Below are positions 18,750 through 28,393 of a DNA stretch of 64,000 bases, piece by piece. Source of the DNA: Gemmatales bacterium. GTDB taxonomy: Bacteria > Planctomycetota > Planctomycetia > Gemmatales > HRBIN36. Under the pieces are notes generated by a model that did not search any database, was not told the origin of the DNA, and saw only the letters and a list, made by a program, of their open reading frames with translations. The stretch spans positions 1-64,000 of the forward strand of contig JANXCQ010000002.1 in NCBI GenBank assembly GCA_025060195.1, read 5' to 3'. Position numbers and translations under genes: made by a program. Positions within the stretch are counted from its first letter, which is position 1. Every line of letters begins with the position of its first letter.

Positions 18750-19952
18750 ATGACACATTTGGACTTAGTAAAGACGCTGCATGAACCGAACGAAACCAAA
18801 ATTGTCCTTGTGGTGGCGGATGGTCTGGGAGGTTTACCGCTGCAACCTGGCGGACGTACCGAATTAGAAACGGCGAACACGCCCCACCTGGATCAGGCGG
18901 CGCGGGAGGGAGTGTGTGGATTGAGCATTCCCGTGCTGCCGGGCATAGCTCCGGGCAGCGGGCCAGGGCATTTGGCTTTGTTCGGGTATGACCCGTTGGA
19001 ATATCAGATCGGTCGCGGTATCCTCGAGGCACTGGGCATCGGCTTCGCCATCGGGCCGAACGATATTGCCGTGCGGGGTAACTTCTGCACCGTTGATGCA
19101 CAGGGACGGATCATCGATCGACGCGCGGGCCGACCTTCGACAGAACGCTGCGTTGAGTTGGTCAATAAATTACGCCAGATTCGGATACCCGGAGTAGAGA
19201 TTTTCGTCGAGCCTGTACGCGAGCATCGCTTTGTTTTGGTGTTGCGGGGCGAAGGTCTGGGGGACGAGGTCAACGATACCGATCCCCAGCAGGAGGGTGT
19301 GCCGCCGCTGCGAGCGGTGGGGCGTCCGGGTTCGGAACGTACCGCGGAATTGGTCAATCAATTCGTTGAGCGCGCTGCCACCCTACTCCGCTCGGAAGCC
19401 CCGACCAACATGATTACCCTGCGCGGTTTCTCGCGGCATCCCAAGATTCCCACCATGCAGGAAATCTACGGCCTGAAACCTGTGGCACTGGCCGTTTATC
19501 CCATGTACAAAGGATTGGCTCGATTGGTGGGCATGGACGTCGTGGACGGCCTGAAATCGCTCGACGACCAGCTGGCTGCTTTGGAGCAGCATTGGGGCCA
19601 GTATGATTTCTTTTTCCTGCATTACAAATACACGGATAGTACGGGTGAGGATGGTAATTTTGAGGCGAAGGTGAAAGCGATCGAAAACCTGGATCAGGCA
19701 GTGCCCCGCATCCGAGCGCTGAAGCCCGACGTGCTCATCGTAACGGGCGATCATAGCACGCCGAGCAAACTGCGCAGCCACAGTTGGCATCCCGTACCCA
19801 CGCTCTTGGTAGCAGACACTTGCCGACCCGATGCAGTGAGTGCGTTTGGTGAATCGGCCTGCTTACATGGGGGACTCGGGTTGTTTCCCGCAAAGTACCT
19901 GATGCTGCTGGCCCTGGCGCACGCGCGGCGCTTGGCCAAGTTCGGTGCTTAG
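18750..19952 (+). CDS. apgM: Archaeal-type cofactor-independent phosphoglycerate mutase
   Basis: A 400-residue enzyme of the ApgM family (COG3635, alkaline-phosphatase superfamily) converting 3-phosphoglycerate to 2-phosphoglycerate without bisphosphoglycerate. Metal-site and family motifs are VLVVADGLGGLP near the N-terminus, LETANTPHLDQAAREG, the serine loop IAPGSGPGHLALFGYDPLEY, FFLHYKYTDSTGEDGN and VLIVTGDHSTPSKLRSHSWH. CGGAG about 8 bases upstream favours ATG 18750 over in-frame starts from 18708. It lies divergent from pgi, which supports a central glycolytic role. The archaeal type is common in deep-branching and thermophilic bacteria. Confidence 0.93.
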   Translation: MTHLDLVKTLHEPNETKIVLVVADGLGGLPLQPGGRTELETANTPHLDQAAREGVCGLSIPVLPGIAPGSGPGHLALFGYDPLEYQIGRGILEALGIGFAIGPNDIAVRGNFCTVDAQGRIIDRRAGRPSTERCVELVNKLRQIRIPGVEIFVEPVREHRFVLVLRGEGLGDEVNDTDPQQEGVPPLRAVGRPGSERTAELVNQFVERAATLLRSEAPTNMITLRGFSRHPKIPTMQEIYGLKPVALAVYPMYKGLARLVGMDVVDGLKSLDDQLAALEQHWGQYDFFFLHYKYTDSTGEDGNFEAKVKAIENLDQAVPRIRALKPDVLIVTGDHSTPSKLRSHSWHPVPTLLVADTCRPDAVSAFGESACLHGGLGLFPAKYLMLLALAHARRLAKFGA

Positions 19953-20003
19953 CTTCGACGATATTTGCGTAACCTAACGAGATGGGCATACATCGCTCGC
20001 GCC

Positions 20004-20798
20004 TCAGTGCCCTACAGCAGGACCATTTGGTGAAGAAGGCACAAGCTCGCCAACCTGTCCGAGGTTTTGCTCATGCTGCTCCGCAGTTATCTGCCCAGGG
20101 CCGTTCTTGGGCACGGAGCCTGTGCGAAACACTTCTATCGATAGGCGTTTGGCCGGCTCGGGTAAGCTGCTGGCCTCAATCTCGGCTATCACCTCATCTA
20201 TGGGATACTCTAAGCGCTTAATTTCGACACGGCCGTCCTGCCAGACGGCATATGAAAGGCGCGGATCGCCATCGCGTGGCTGACCCACACTCCCTGGATT
20301 GATGACGAGCTTCGTACCAACAGGCAAAACGAACGGAATATGGGTGTGACCGACACAAATGACATCGGCTTCGACTCGCTCCAAGCGGCGTGCCCAGGCC
20401 TCCGGATTCGCATGCAAGTACTCGTCTAAAGGATCGGTAGGCGTGGCATGCACGAAGAGGAACCTGCGGTGGTCGAGCGTGGCCCAGTGCCTGATCGGCA
20501 AGGTAGCAAGAAAGCGTAACTGTTCGTGCGAGAGCTTTTCCCAAGTGATTTTCCGGGTTTGACCGCTGAGATATTTCAATCCGCTAACACCGTCGGTGTG
20601 CACCCGCTGAGCCGCTGCATGGTCGTGATTGCCACGCACCACAATGCGACAAAATTGCTGCACCCAAGCGACACACGGAGCGGGATTCATTCCGTAGTCC
20701 ACCAGATCGCCCAGGCAAACGCAAAGATCATGCGGCTCTTTTATGGTTCGCAAGGCTGGCCAATTAGCATGAATATCAGCCAGAATCAGGATCCGCAT
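20004..20798 (-). CDS. Calcineurin-like metallophosphoesterase
   Basis: A 264-residue protein of the YfcE/MJ0936-type metallophosphoesterases. All metal-ligand motifs are visible: LADIHANWPAL (D-x-H), CLGDLVDYG (G-D), VVRGNHDHA (G-N-H-D), LFVHATPTD, and VGHTHIPFVL (G-H-T-H), followed by VINPGSVGQPRDGDPR. It should be a cytosolic dinuclear metal phosphodiesterase; the natural substrate is not known for most such proteins. The C-terminal 50 residues after the fold are polar and probably disordered. The ribosome binding site is weak. It is convergent with apgM. Confidence 0.9.
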   Translation of the reverse strand: MRILILADIHANWPALRTIKEPHDLCVCLGDLVDYGMNPAPCVAWVQQFCRIVVRGNHDHAAAQRVHTDGVSGLKYLSGQTRKITWEKLSHEQLRFLATLPIRHWATLDHRRFLFVHATPTDPLDEYLHANPEAWARRLERVEADVICVGHTHIPFVLPVGTKLVINPGSVGQPRDGDPRLSYAVWQDGRVEIKRLEYPIDEVIAEIEASSLPEPAKRLSIEVFRTGSVPKNGPGQITAEQHEQNLGQVGELVPSSPNGPAVGH

Positions 20799-20869
20799 GC
20801 GCTGCCGCCCATTGTTGCCAAGTTGCGGAAGCTAGCAGCAAAGTTTCCAGCCAGGGTGAAATTCTAAAC

Positions 20870-20898
20870 TTGGCTGCCTTCGCTAAGAAAAGTATAAT
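20870..20898 (+). promoter_or_regulatory. Sigma-70-type promoter
   Basis: TTGGCT at 20870-20875, a 17-base spacer, and a perfect TATAAT at 20893-20898. It points at the small helical gene whose ATG is at 20982, giving a leader of about 75 bases. It lies just upstream of the divergent phosphoesterase gene. Confidence 0.5.
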
Positions 20899-20981
20899 AG
20901 CAGCAAAATACAAGGTCAGCCATTACGTCGCCCGCGAAGGTGGTTCGCCTATCTCGAATCAAGTTGACAAGGGGAGTGGTC

Positions 20982-21290
20982 ATGATTCGACCTGCTAAAC
21001 CTGTCCAGAGGATGACCCTGCAGGAGCTGCTGACGCAAGCGCAAAAATACATCCGCGATCTGGCCGAGCATTTTCATGCGGGCGTGTTCAGTAGTTTGGC
21101 GGATTTTCACGAAGTAACGCGCCCTACTCGCAAGAAAAGTCGTTTCCCCAGTGTGCAGACTTTGAAAAATTCCCTCGATAAATTCTCGGAAGCTGCCGAA
21201 GAGACCATCCTCCTGAGCGACTTGCTGCTCGATTTTTTGCAGGAAGCCCTGCGACGCGCTAAGGCGGAGGTGGAACGGCAACGTATCTAG
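20982..21290 (+). CDS. Small helical hypothetical protein (102 aa)
   Basis: A 102-residue protein with no signal peptide or membrane helix. It is predicted mostly helical: MTLQELLTQAQKYIRDLAEH, a basic middle RPTRKKSRFPS, then LKNSLDKFSEAAEETILLSD and a charged C-terminal helix. AGGGGAG 6-7 bases before ATG 20982 and a well-formed promoter at 20870-20898 support it as a real gene. No family was recognised. Neighbours give no clue, since it lies alone between two minus-strand genes. Confidence 0.65.
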   Translation: MIRPAKPVQRMTLQELLTQAQKYIRDLAEHFHAGVFSSLADFHEVTRPTRKKSRFPSVQTLKNSLDKFSEAAEETILLSDLLLDFLQEALRRAKAEVERQRI

Positions 21291-21422
21291 TACGTCTTGG
21301 CCAGCGGGGTTAGAGGTATAGTGTTAGTAGACTTGCTTTTCTCCCTGTTTTGGCCCTGTCTCTTGTTGAATGCGCCAACAGTCAGCTGCAAGACTGATTC
21401 ATCAAATTGCTCGCGGCCCGTG

Positions 21423-22133
21423 CTACCGGCCAGATGCCTCCCAGGCTGACTCTCCGTCCGTGGCCAAACCTGCCAGCTGCAAGGCCGCCTCATATTCTTC
21501 AGGCGTATTGATGTTAAAAAGCGAAAGCGTCTGTGCATCCACGTCAGCCCATTCTTCAGAGAAGACCCATCGCACGGGGATTTGTTCCAACAAAAAGGCG
21601 GGACGAAGCCGACCTGCTCGCAACAGCGACTCAACTATGGGCCAAACTCGCACGGCATAAATTGCCACTAAGGGGTGTTTGCGTTCCTCATAAACTGGGA
21701 CACAAGCTAACGGCACGGCCTGTCCGCCGTAGGATTCCATAGTTGCTTGCTTCATGCACTCCCACAGCCGCAGCAGGAATTCAGCACGCACTAGGGGCAC
21801 GTCGCAAGAAACTACCAAGGCATGCGTGGCCTGATCGCGAACTGCAAGCAAACCCGCGTGAAGCCCTGCCAATGGCCCATGGCCGACAAACTTATCCGCT
21901 ACCCACTGTACCGCATACGGCACAGGCGGTAACTCCTGACCAGGCCGATGGACCACAACTACTGACGGTGCCACGCGCTTGACATAACCGATAATCCGTG
22001 CCAAGACCGTCTCCGAACCGAACGGTAGCCAAGCCTTCGAGCGTCCCATCCGACGACTTTCCCCGCCACACAACACTATCCCCGCCAGCTGCCAATTTGT
22101 CTGCGGCGGAGCACGTTCAGATATCTGACTCAT
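21423..22133 (-). CDS. mobA: Molybdenum cofactor guanylyltransferase
   Basis: A 236-residue nucleotidyltransferase of the MobA family, which links GMP to molybdopterin to give the bis-guanine dinucleotide cofactor used by DMSO-reductase-type enzymes. The GTP-binding signature GIVLCGGESRRMGRSKAWLP spans residues 18-37; GHGPLAGLHAGLLA and ALVVSCDVPLVRAEFL (the metal-binding aspartate) follow; FNINTPEEYEAAL near the C-terminus is typical. GGAG about 9 bases upstream selects ATG 22133 over TTG 22151. It is the last of three minus-strand genes (DCC protein, hypothetical, mobA), 49 bases after the hypothetical gene. Confidence 0.88.
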   Translation of the reverse strand: MSQISERAPPQTNWQLAGIVLCGGESRRMGRSKAWLPFGSETVLARIIGYVKRVAPSVVVVHRPGQELPPVPYAVQWVADKFVGHGPLAGLHAGLLAVRDQATHALVVSCDVPLVRAEFLLRLWECMKQATMESYGGQAVPLACVPVYEERKHPLVAIYAVRVWPIVESLLRAGRLRPAFLLEQIPVRWVFSEEWADVDAQTLSLFNINTPEEYEAALQLAGLATDGESAWEASGR

Positions 22134-22182
22134 TCGATCTTCGCTCCGCAAGCTCTATGTTCTGGCTCACTTACCTGCAGCG

Positions 22183-23073
22183 TCAGTCTTCACGGTCTAA
22201 TTTGCGCAGCACTTCGACAGAATCTTCTGCAACCTCAGGTTTGCCCAAGGCCTGGATCACGTCTATTTGGCCGCGGACTTCGCCTTCCAGCAAGCGCAAA
22301 CGCATCTCTAATTCCCGCACCTTGTTTTCCAGCATCTGCAATACGCCACGCTCCTCCGCACGCGGACGCATGCGTGGCACTTCGGGGTAGCCGAGTTGTC
22401 GCTGCAACGCGGCAAACAGATAGAGCGGATCGCGACCGCGACTCGCCTTAGCTATGCGGCCTTCCTTCAGGCCGAACAACGGGCGCAACTGAGGTACCTC
22501 TTTTCCCGCTCGTAGCTCGTCCTGAATGTACTGCTCGGAATAGAGATATATCAGATCTGCAAAATCTACCTCTCCCAAGCTGCGGCGAACGGTCTCAATG
22601 AAACGTCGCCATTCTTCACCGAAAAAACTATCCCGCTCCATGCAATCCAGACCTTCCTGATATCCCAGCTGACAATGTGCCAACACTTCAAACTCATAGA
22701 CAAACAAGCCCGCCGGTGTTGGGTTCTCCGCACGGTACCGAGCCTCCCCTTCCAGCACTTTGAGCGCATGCTCCAAGCTAAAACGCAGGCCCTCTTCCTC
22801 GGCTTTACTCATGACAAAAGCCTGAAACGGCGTGAAATAATGGGTCAAACGTTTCATGCCCGTTCCTAACAGGCCCGAATGCTTCAACTCCGTAGCCAAA
22901 AAATCCACCGCCCAAGGCAAGCGCGTCGTGGTCAACAACTCATCCCGTATCTGGCTCAAAGCAACTTGCGTTGGTACGCCCTCACGAAGGCGCTCCGCCA
23001 AAGTGCGGAAAAAATATGCCTGTTCCACATATTCCTCACGGTCTAAAACGGGCGCCAAGACCTCACTGGACAT
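22183..23073 (-). CDS. Conserved-looking hypothetical protein, coiled-coil C-terminus
   Basis: A 296-residue, soluble, helix-rich protein. The N-terminal part includes YVEQAYFFRTLAERLREGVP and TRLPWAVDFLATELKHSGLL; the middle has FTPFQAFVMSKAEEEGLRFS; residues about 235-270 (LQMLENKVRELEMRLRLLEG) form a coiled coil. No known domain was recognised. The start codon has a strong GGAGGAGGGGG upstream, and its first 11 bases overlap the end of the DCC-family gene, so the two are translationally coupled; mobA follows 49 bases later. A role linked to cofactor or redox biology is only guilt by association. Confidence 0.7.
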   Translation of the reverse strand: MSSEVLAPVLDREEYVEQAYFFRTLAERLREGVPTQVALSQIRDELLTTTRLPWAVDFLATELKHSGLLGTGMKRLTHYFTPFQAFVMSKAEEEGLRFSLEHALKVLEGEARYRAENPTPAGLFVYEFEVLAHCQLGYQEGLDCMERDSFFGEEWRRFIETVRRSLGEVDFADLIYLYSEQYIQDELRAGKEVPQLRPLFGLKEGRIAKASRGRDPLYLFAALQRQLGYPEVPRMRPRAEERGVLQMLENKVRELEMRLRLLEGEVRGQIDVIQALGKPEVAEDSVEVLRKLDRED

Positions 23074-23545
23074 GCTTCCCCCTCCTCCGCGCGTCAGTGG
23101 TCGGTCGCCGGTGGGGCAGCTGACAGACCCCTGTTGAACAAGACAAGAAACGGAAGCGGTTGCGGGCAACCCAGCTATAAATCCGCTCGCCCAACCACGC
23201 CGCTCCTGGTAAGTACAACAACGGCACTATAGGCCACAAGGCGGGCAACTGCCAAGCAAGCCAGCGGAAGGCATAATAACCCGTATATACACGCCGCCGT
23301 TCCGTTCCTGGGGTGACCACATGCATCTCTTTGAGCAACCTATCAGGCTCAATCGCAGGTCGGGTGGACGGTAACTCGAAAGGCTCCCGCGCATTCTGAT
23401 AGGCCAAACGACCTAACACATCTAAGCGCCGCAATAACGCCACTGTACCGACACACAAAGGGCATTCCCCATCATAAATCACCACCGGCTTGTCCCGTGG
23501 TAAGGTCGCCTGTATCGTTTCCGGTTGCGCTACTTCGGTTGCCAT
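23063..23545 (-). CDS. DCC-family thiol-disulfide oxidoreductase
   Basis: A 160-residue DUF393 protein. The defining motif YDGECPLCVGTVALLRRLD (D-x-x-C-x-x-C) is near residue 24; AYQNAREP and EMHVVTPGTERRRVYTGYYA follow in family order, then a Trp/Pro-rich amphipathic stretch (WLAWQLPALWPIVPLLYLPG). Members are predicted small thioredoxin-like redox proteins, but few have been studied. The last residues carry further cysteines (LSCSTGVCQLP). It is the first gene of a three-gene unit and overlaps the next start by 11 bases. Confidence 0.85.
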   Translation of the reverse strand: MATEVAQPETIQATLPRDKPVVIYDGECPLCVGTVALLRRLDVLGRLAYQNAREPFELPSTRPAIEPDRLLKEMHVVTPGTERRRVYTGYYAFRWLAWQLPALWPIVPLLYLPGAAWLGERIYSWVARNRFRFLSCSTGVCQLPHRRPTTDARRRGKHVQ

Positions 23546-23713
23546 CTCTCAGTCTTCCCAGGGCGACTAATGGCATGTCATGCCATTCTAATCTAATAGT
23601 TGACAGACGCTGGCAACTTGGCCCACGAAACTGTATCTTGAGATCAAAATAAGCCTAGGCAAAATGTCTAGGGCCGCAAAGTCCGCGCCCAGCTACCAAT
23701 ATTGGAACTGGCC

Positions 23714-25342
23714 ATGCGTTCCCGCCCATATCACGGTGTTCCCGTCAGTTCTGTGCGACTCACAACTCTTGCGGTGTGGACGTGCCTCGCCTTCCATGCC
23801 GCGCACAATGCCCCAACTCTTCTGGGGCAATCTGAACCCAGCCCATCGGAAGGGGCCTACTCCAAGGTTCAAATAACTCCGGAACAACTAAAGCAAGCAT
23901 TCGCTCATCCGGACTGGCGCGTTCGCTGGTGGGCCACGCAATACGCTGCCCAAATGGGCTCCGAAGCCCAGTTTGCCACCAGCGTGCTTGCCCGCTTGAT
24001 GCGCTCAGACCCATCCCCCGAGGTCCGTGCAGGGGCTATCGTCGCCCTGGCTAAAGTTGGGGGAGCTGCACGCTGGTTAGTGCCAGAACTCGTCGAATAC
24101 ACCCAACGACCTGTCCCCGTAGGTCCCGCCGCCACATGGGCCTTGGGACAACTCACCACTCCTCAGGATTACGACATAGTAATCCCCGCCCTCCGCCAAG
24201 CCCTGCTCCGTCCTAATCCGCCCGTGCGCCTGGCAGCGACTCTCGCCCTAAAAGATTTAGGACCGGTTGCCCGCGAGGCCGTTCCCGATTTACTGGTCAT
24301 AGCGGCCGCTTATCCTTCTTTGCGAGCTCAAGTGTACGAGGCACTGCGAAACATCTTACCCCGTCATGACGAAGCTGCCGCATCACTCGCCGAGGCTCTC
24401 CAACATCCTGAACCGGGCGTTCGCGAACAAGCTCTCATCTTGCTGCGCACCATCGCCGTGCACGCTAAGCCCTTCGTTCCCGCCATTGCCCGCGTCCTCG
24501 AAGATGACCAGGTCCGCGTGCGCAGGCAAGCGCTCGCCTTGCTCGCCGACATCGGTATCGCCGCCGCGCCTGACTGCGTTGACCGCTTAGCCCGAACCCT
24601 TCGGGACAAAGACCTTGAATGCCGACGCCTCGCACTGCACGCCCTGTTAGTCATGGGGCAAGATTGCGGCCCGTATACAGGAGATGTGGTAGCTTGCCTC
24701 AAGCATCGCGAATTGCGCGAACTGGCCATCGAGGCCGTCGCTAATATCGGTCGCCGCGCCCTGCCAAAGTTAGAAGAACTGCTGCGCGACCCTGACCCTG
24801 CTACACGCGCTGCCGCTGCCACCGCCATCGGCAAAATGGGGCCTATCGAAGCACGCCCGGCCGAGCCTCTTTTACTCAACGCCATTCGCGACCCATCAGG
24901 CTTGGTACGCGCTGCAGCACTGGCCGCTCTACAGCAAATCGGTCCTCAAGATTTGGAACGCGGCTTACCCCTACTAATGGAACGTATCCAATCAGGCCAG
25001 GCCTCGGAACAGACTCTGGCCCTGGGCTGCCTACGCGAAGCAGGGGCGCCCGCGGCTCCCGCTCTACCGTTCTTGCTCGACCTGCTTGCTCGCGGTCGCC
25101 ACGCTGTGGCGGTACAACGCGCCCTCGACGGCATTTGCACCGACGCCAGCGTCGTTCCCCACCTCCGACCTGCATTTCGCTCATCCAATCGAACCGTCCG
25201 ACTGACCGCCTTGCAATTGGCCGCACGTTTCCCCGAGGCGCTGGCCGCCTTTCCAGAAGACCTCGCCACACTCGCCCAAGACCCCGACCCGCAAATCCGT
25301 CAACTCGCCAACCAACTTTTCAATCACCTGCGCGCTCCATAA
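23714..25342 (+). CDS. Exported HEAT-repeat protein
   Basis: A 542-residue protein made almost wholly of HEAT/PBS-lyase-type helical repeats after an N-terminal export signal (SSVRLTTLAVWTCLAFHAAH). Repeats of about 35-40 residues are clear, for example SPEVRAGAIVALAKVGGAAR, PEPGVREQALILLRTIAVHA, DQVRVRRQALALLADIGIAA and DPATRAAAATAIGKMGPIEA. Such arrays are protein-binding scaffolds; no catalytic domain is present. ATG 23714 is used because the upstream TTG at 23702 has no ribosome site, but the start is not certain. Planctomycetes have many such proteins. The role here is unknown. Confidence 0.8.
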   Translation: MRSRPYHGVPVSSVRLTTLAVWTCLAFHAAHNAPTLLGQSEPSPSEGAYSKVQITPEQLKQAFAHPDWRVRWWATQYAAQMGSEAQFATSVLARLMRSDPSPEVRAGAIVALAKVGGAARWLVPELVEYTQRPVPVGPAATWALGQLTTPQDYDIVIPALRQALLRPNPPVRLAATLALKDLGPVAREAVPDLLVIAAAYPSLRAQVYEALRNILPRHDEAAASLAEALQHPEPGVREQALILLRTIAVHAKPFVPAIARVLEDDQVRVRRQALALLADIGIAAAPDCVDRLARTLRDKDLECRRLALHALLVMGQDCGPYTGDVVACLKHRELRELAIEAVANIGRRALPKLEELLRDPDPATRAAAATAIGKMGPIEARPAEPLLLNAIRDPSGLVRAAALAALQQIGPQDLERGLPLLMERIQSGQASEQTLALGCLREAGAPAAPALPFLLDLLARGRHAVAVQRALDGICTDASVVPHLRPAFRSSNRTVRLTALQLAARFPEALAAFPEDLATLAQDPDPQIRQLANQLFNHLRAP

Positions 25343-25576
25343 CACGCTTGTCCACAATAACATGCCTATGATACCATGCTGCGTTTTCTCCTAACCGCTA
25401 CAAGGCCCTATCAAATACACCTTATAAGTGAGTCAAAACATAGCCCTAGTATCTATATGTACGGAACGTTAATAGCTTAGTTTTGGCTAGATAATATCCC
25501 GCTTAAAAAAGCATTCGCTCTGACGGACACAATGTACTAATCTCTGCGACAAGCCCCTTACTCAATGGAGTCGGCT

Positions 25577-28156
25577 ATGTACCCATACAAGATGGTAGTT
25601 ATCTGCCTGCCTCTTGGCCTCTTAGGCGCGGTAGTCGCTCAATTACCTATCCCTAAGCTCGGAGTACCCCAAGCAGAGGCATTACCCACATTGCAACTAC
25701 GCGCACGCGTTTTAGCATGGAAAGGTAACCAGCCCATGCAAAGGAAGTTTACTATCCATGTTACTGGGGTCAAACAGGTCGCTATCGCCACTGACGATCA
25801 TTGGTCGCCCTGGATAACTATAGATAAAGAAAGCTGGCACGCGATACTCAAGTCCTACCCCAACAGCTATCATCGGCGCTACCCCGTAGTGTTCCAAATA
25901 AACTATCATCCCCATGACCAAGACATCCAAGTTGCCGTCGAAGTGCGTTCCCCTGCAGGCAAAAATCTGCTGAGCCAGGAAGCACACCTATTCGGTTCAC
26001 GTCTCAGCCTCTTGCTCTTTAGAGATGAACGCGGCGAGTTTCAAGTAGCTACTGAAGCTGACTATAACCGTCGCTACTGGCAGGCATTTTCCGGCGCACG
26101 CCAACAATCCAGCCCGAAACTTAAGCACCTTATCGTGGTAGACCGCTATATCGGCGGCGATGACGATTATCGCGCTTGGCAAGAGGGAATAAGCGAACTA
26201 GCCCGCGCCGGATTTACGGCCATCATGGTGCCACCCTCAAAACACATTCGCAATATCCTAACTAAGACGGGCACCACAAAAACCTCTTGGGCCGTGTATA
26301 ACCCGCCAGGATACGCCTTTGCCTTCGACCCGAAGATCACACCAGAAAGCATTGATGCCTGGGCGCGACAGTTGGCCGACAGCTACACGAAGGCAGGTTT
26401 CGCCCCCACCGACATGATTCTATTTGCCATGTCCGATGAGCCAGGATGGTATTACCCATCCATGTTCAAGGTTGTCAAGGAAAACCCCCAAGCTCTAGAA
26501 AAATTTAGGGCCTATCTGCGAAATCAAGGCCTGGATCCACAAAGTTTCAACGCTAAGTCCTGGGAAGATATATATCCCCTCGGTCGCAGCCAAGCTCAAG
26601 ACTTAGCCTCACGAAAATTATTCTACTGGACGATGCGCTTTTACTCGTGGGAATCGGCACGCCATTTCAGCGACTGTGTCCGTGCCCTAGAAAACGCATT
26701 TTATCCGAATATTCCCGTCTTTACGAACTGGAATTTCTTCGCAGGTCGGTTCTATGTCCCTGGGCCTGTAGCTAATAATCCCGATAAAAACCATCCCGAC
26801 GCCGCCATGGGAGGCCACGATTGGTTTGAATTCGCACGCCTACGCGGCGGTACTATCTTATGGACGGAAGATTGGTTCAGCGATGCCCAAGCTTATCAAT
26901 GGTCGTTTTATTGCTCGAAACTTCGCTCCGCCGCAGCTAAGTCGAACCTTCTTTTCGGCGGTTACGTCGTCCCGCGCACTGCGGGGGATAGACCAGATGG
27001 GCTCATGCAAAAAATACTCTGCATCTTCGGGCATGGCGGCAAGGCCGTGAAATACTTCGTCTTCGGCCCCGAATATAACTTCCCTGGAAATTGTTACTCC
27101 GAAAAGGCGCATTTACTTAGCAAATTACGCGAAACCCACAACTTATTAGTGGCAGCAGAAGAGTATCTATATCCAGGGAAAATGCCACCGTCTCCGGTCG
27201 CCATTCTCATGCCGCGCTCCGCACAAGTCTGGGATTGTAAAGACATGCCCATCGCCCAAGGCATTAGCGATGCCACCAACACAAATCTCAATCGCGCCAC
27301 AGTGGATTACATGGCGGAAGTATTCGACATTTATCTGGCGCTCCAGCATGCTAATATCGCCGTAGATTTCATAGACGAAGATGACCTGACCACGAAAGGC
27401 CTCAGTAATTATCGAGTAATCTATGTGACCGAGCCAAATGTTCCTCGCGAGGGCTTAGAAGCACTAATTTCCTGGATGCGCAATGGTGGGACTTTAGTCA
27501 CTATCACCAATGCTGCTACCGCGGATCGTTATGACGAACCTTGCTCCCTGTTAGGCGATGCTACAGGAGTCAAGGAAAAAGCACGTACCCGATTATTAAT
27601 AGCCAATGCTAACCAATTGCCTCAGGCAGGTATCTTAGATACAGATAAAGAACAAATCGCCGTCTACGGTGCGCGGGGAGAGTTAGAGCCAGGCGATTAT
27701 AAGGTGCTACTGCGCTTTACAAATAAGACGCCTGCAGTTGTAGAAAAGGCCGTGGAACAAGGTCGGCTGGTGCATTATGCGTTCCTGCCAGGTATCAGCT
27801 ACTGGCGTTCCTCTAAGGGAACCCGCGACCGCTTACCTGTGGACTTTTCCGAAACGTTACGCACCTGGATTTGTTATCCCGTGCTCTCGATCGGCATCAG
27901 GCCATTTGTTGCCCCGAGCACTCCCCTGGTGGAAACTCCTATACTTATCTCTGAAAAAGGTGCTGCCCTTACCTTGCTAAATTGGACGGGAGAGCCGATT
28001 CATGATTTGACCCTAGAAGTGCGACTTCCATTTGCGGTTACAAGTGTCTCCAGTGTTAGCGGGCGGAAAATTAAGTGGGTCCGAAATAATGATTGCTACT
28101 CAATTACCCTGCCGCTAGGCAGTGCGGATATTCTTCTATTGGAGCGGCAACGGTAG
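25577..28156 (+). CDS. Putative secreted glycoside hydrolase, GH42-like
   Basis: An 859-residue protein with a signal peptide (MYPYKMVVICLPLGLLGAVV). Residues about 30-170 look like a beta-sandwich; the middle resembles a TIM barrel of clan GH-A, with TDMILFAMSDEPGWYYPSMF (a possible acid/base Glu-Pro) and GGTILWTEDWFSDAQAYQWS (a candidate second Glu). Residues about 600-700 (VIYVTEPNVPREGLEALISW, then RNGGTLVTITNAA) resemble the glutamine-amidotransferase-like trimerisation domain of GH42 beta-galactosidases; a beta-rich domain ends the protein. The substrate is unknown and the family call is tentative. GGAG 7 bases upstream selects ATG 25577 over ATG 25565. A sulfatase lies convergent, so both may act on sulfated polysaccharide. 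Confidence 0.65.
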   Translation: MYPYKMVVICLPLGLLGAVVAQLPIPKLGVPQAEALPTLQLRARVLAWKGNQPMQRKFTIHVTGVKQVAIATDDHWSPWITIDKESWHAILKSYPNSYHRRYPVVFQINYHPHDQDIQVAVEVRSPAGKNLLSQEAHLFGSRLSLLLFRDERGEFQVATEADYNRRYWQAFSGARQQSSPKLKHLIVVDRYIGGDDDYRAWQEGISELARAGFTAIMVPPSKHIRNILTKTGTTKTSWAVYNPPGYAFAFDPKITPESIDAWARQLADSYTKAGFAPTDMILFAMSDEPGWYYPSMFKVVKENPQALEKFRAYLRNQGLDPQSFNAKSWEDIYPLGRSQAQDLASRKLFYWTMRFYSWESARHFSDCVRALENAFYPNIPVFTNWNFFAGRFYVPGPVANNPDKNHPDAAMGGHDWFEFARLRGGTILWTEDWFSDAQAYQWSFYCSKLRSAAAKSNLLFGGYVVPRTAGDRPDGLMQKILCIFGHGGKAVKYFVFGPEYNFPGNCYSEKAHLLSKLRETHNLLVAAEEYLYPGKMPPSPVAILMPRSAQVWDCKDMPIAQGISDATNTNLNRATVDYMAEVFDIYLALQHANIAVDFIDEDDLTTKGLSNYRVIYVTEPNVPREGLEALISWMRNGGTLVTITNAATADRYDEPCSLLGDATGVKEKARTRLLIANANQLPQAGILDTDKEQIAVYGARGELEPGDYKVLLRFTNKTPAVVEKAVEQGRLVHYAFLPGISYWRSSKGTRDRLPVDFSETLRTWICYPVLSIGIRPFVAPSTPLVETPILISEKGAALTLLNWTGEPIHDLTLEVRLPFAVTSVSSVSGRKIKWVRNNDCYSITLPLGSADILLLERQR

Positions 28157-28300
28157 ATGCTAGTCCTGACCCTCTAGTCTTACTGCTCCATCTCCTCTGT
28201 CCCGATTATGAGATTAATGTTCCCACTAGCCGTTGAAATACATCGTCATACCCAAGACATCTAAACATGGTGCGATGTTGGTAAGTAAAAAACCTAACTG

Positions 28301-28320
28301 CAGATTACACAAATTTATGC
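28301..28320 (-). repeat. Partial copy of intergenic TAATCTG element
   Basis: CAGATTACACA at 28301-28311 is identical to an 11-base part of the element at 37018-37048 and related on the opposite strand to those at 36968-36993 and 46667-46700. It lies in the gap between the GH42-like gene and the sulfatase. Confidence 0.35.
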
Positions 28321-28393
28321 AAAGAGAAGGGCAGGGCGTTCATCTCGTTCTATCACGCGGTTATAACTAATGCCATGCGAGACTCGGAAGTCG

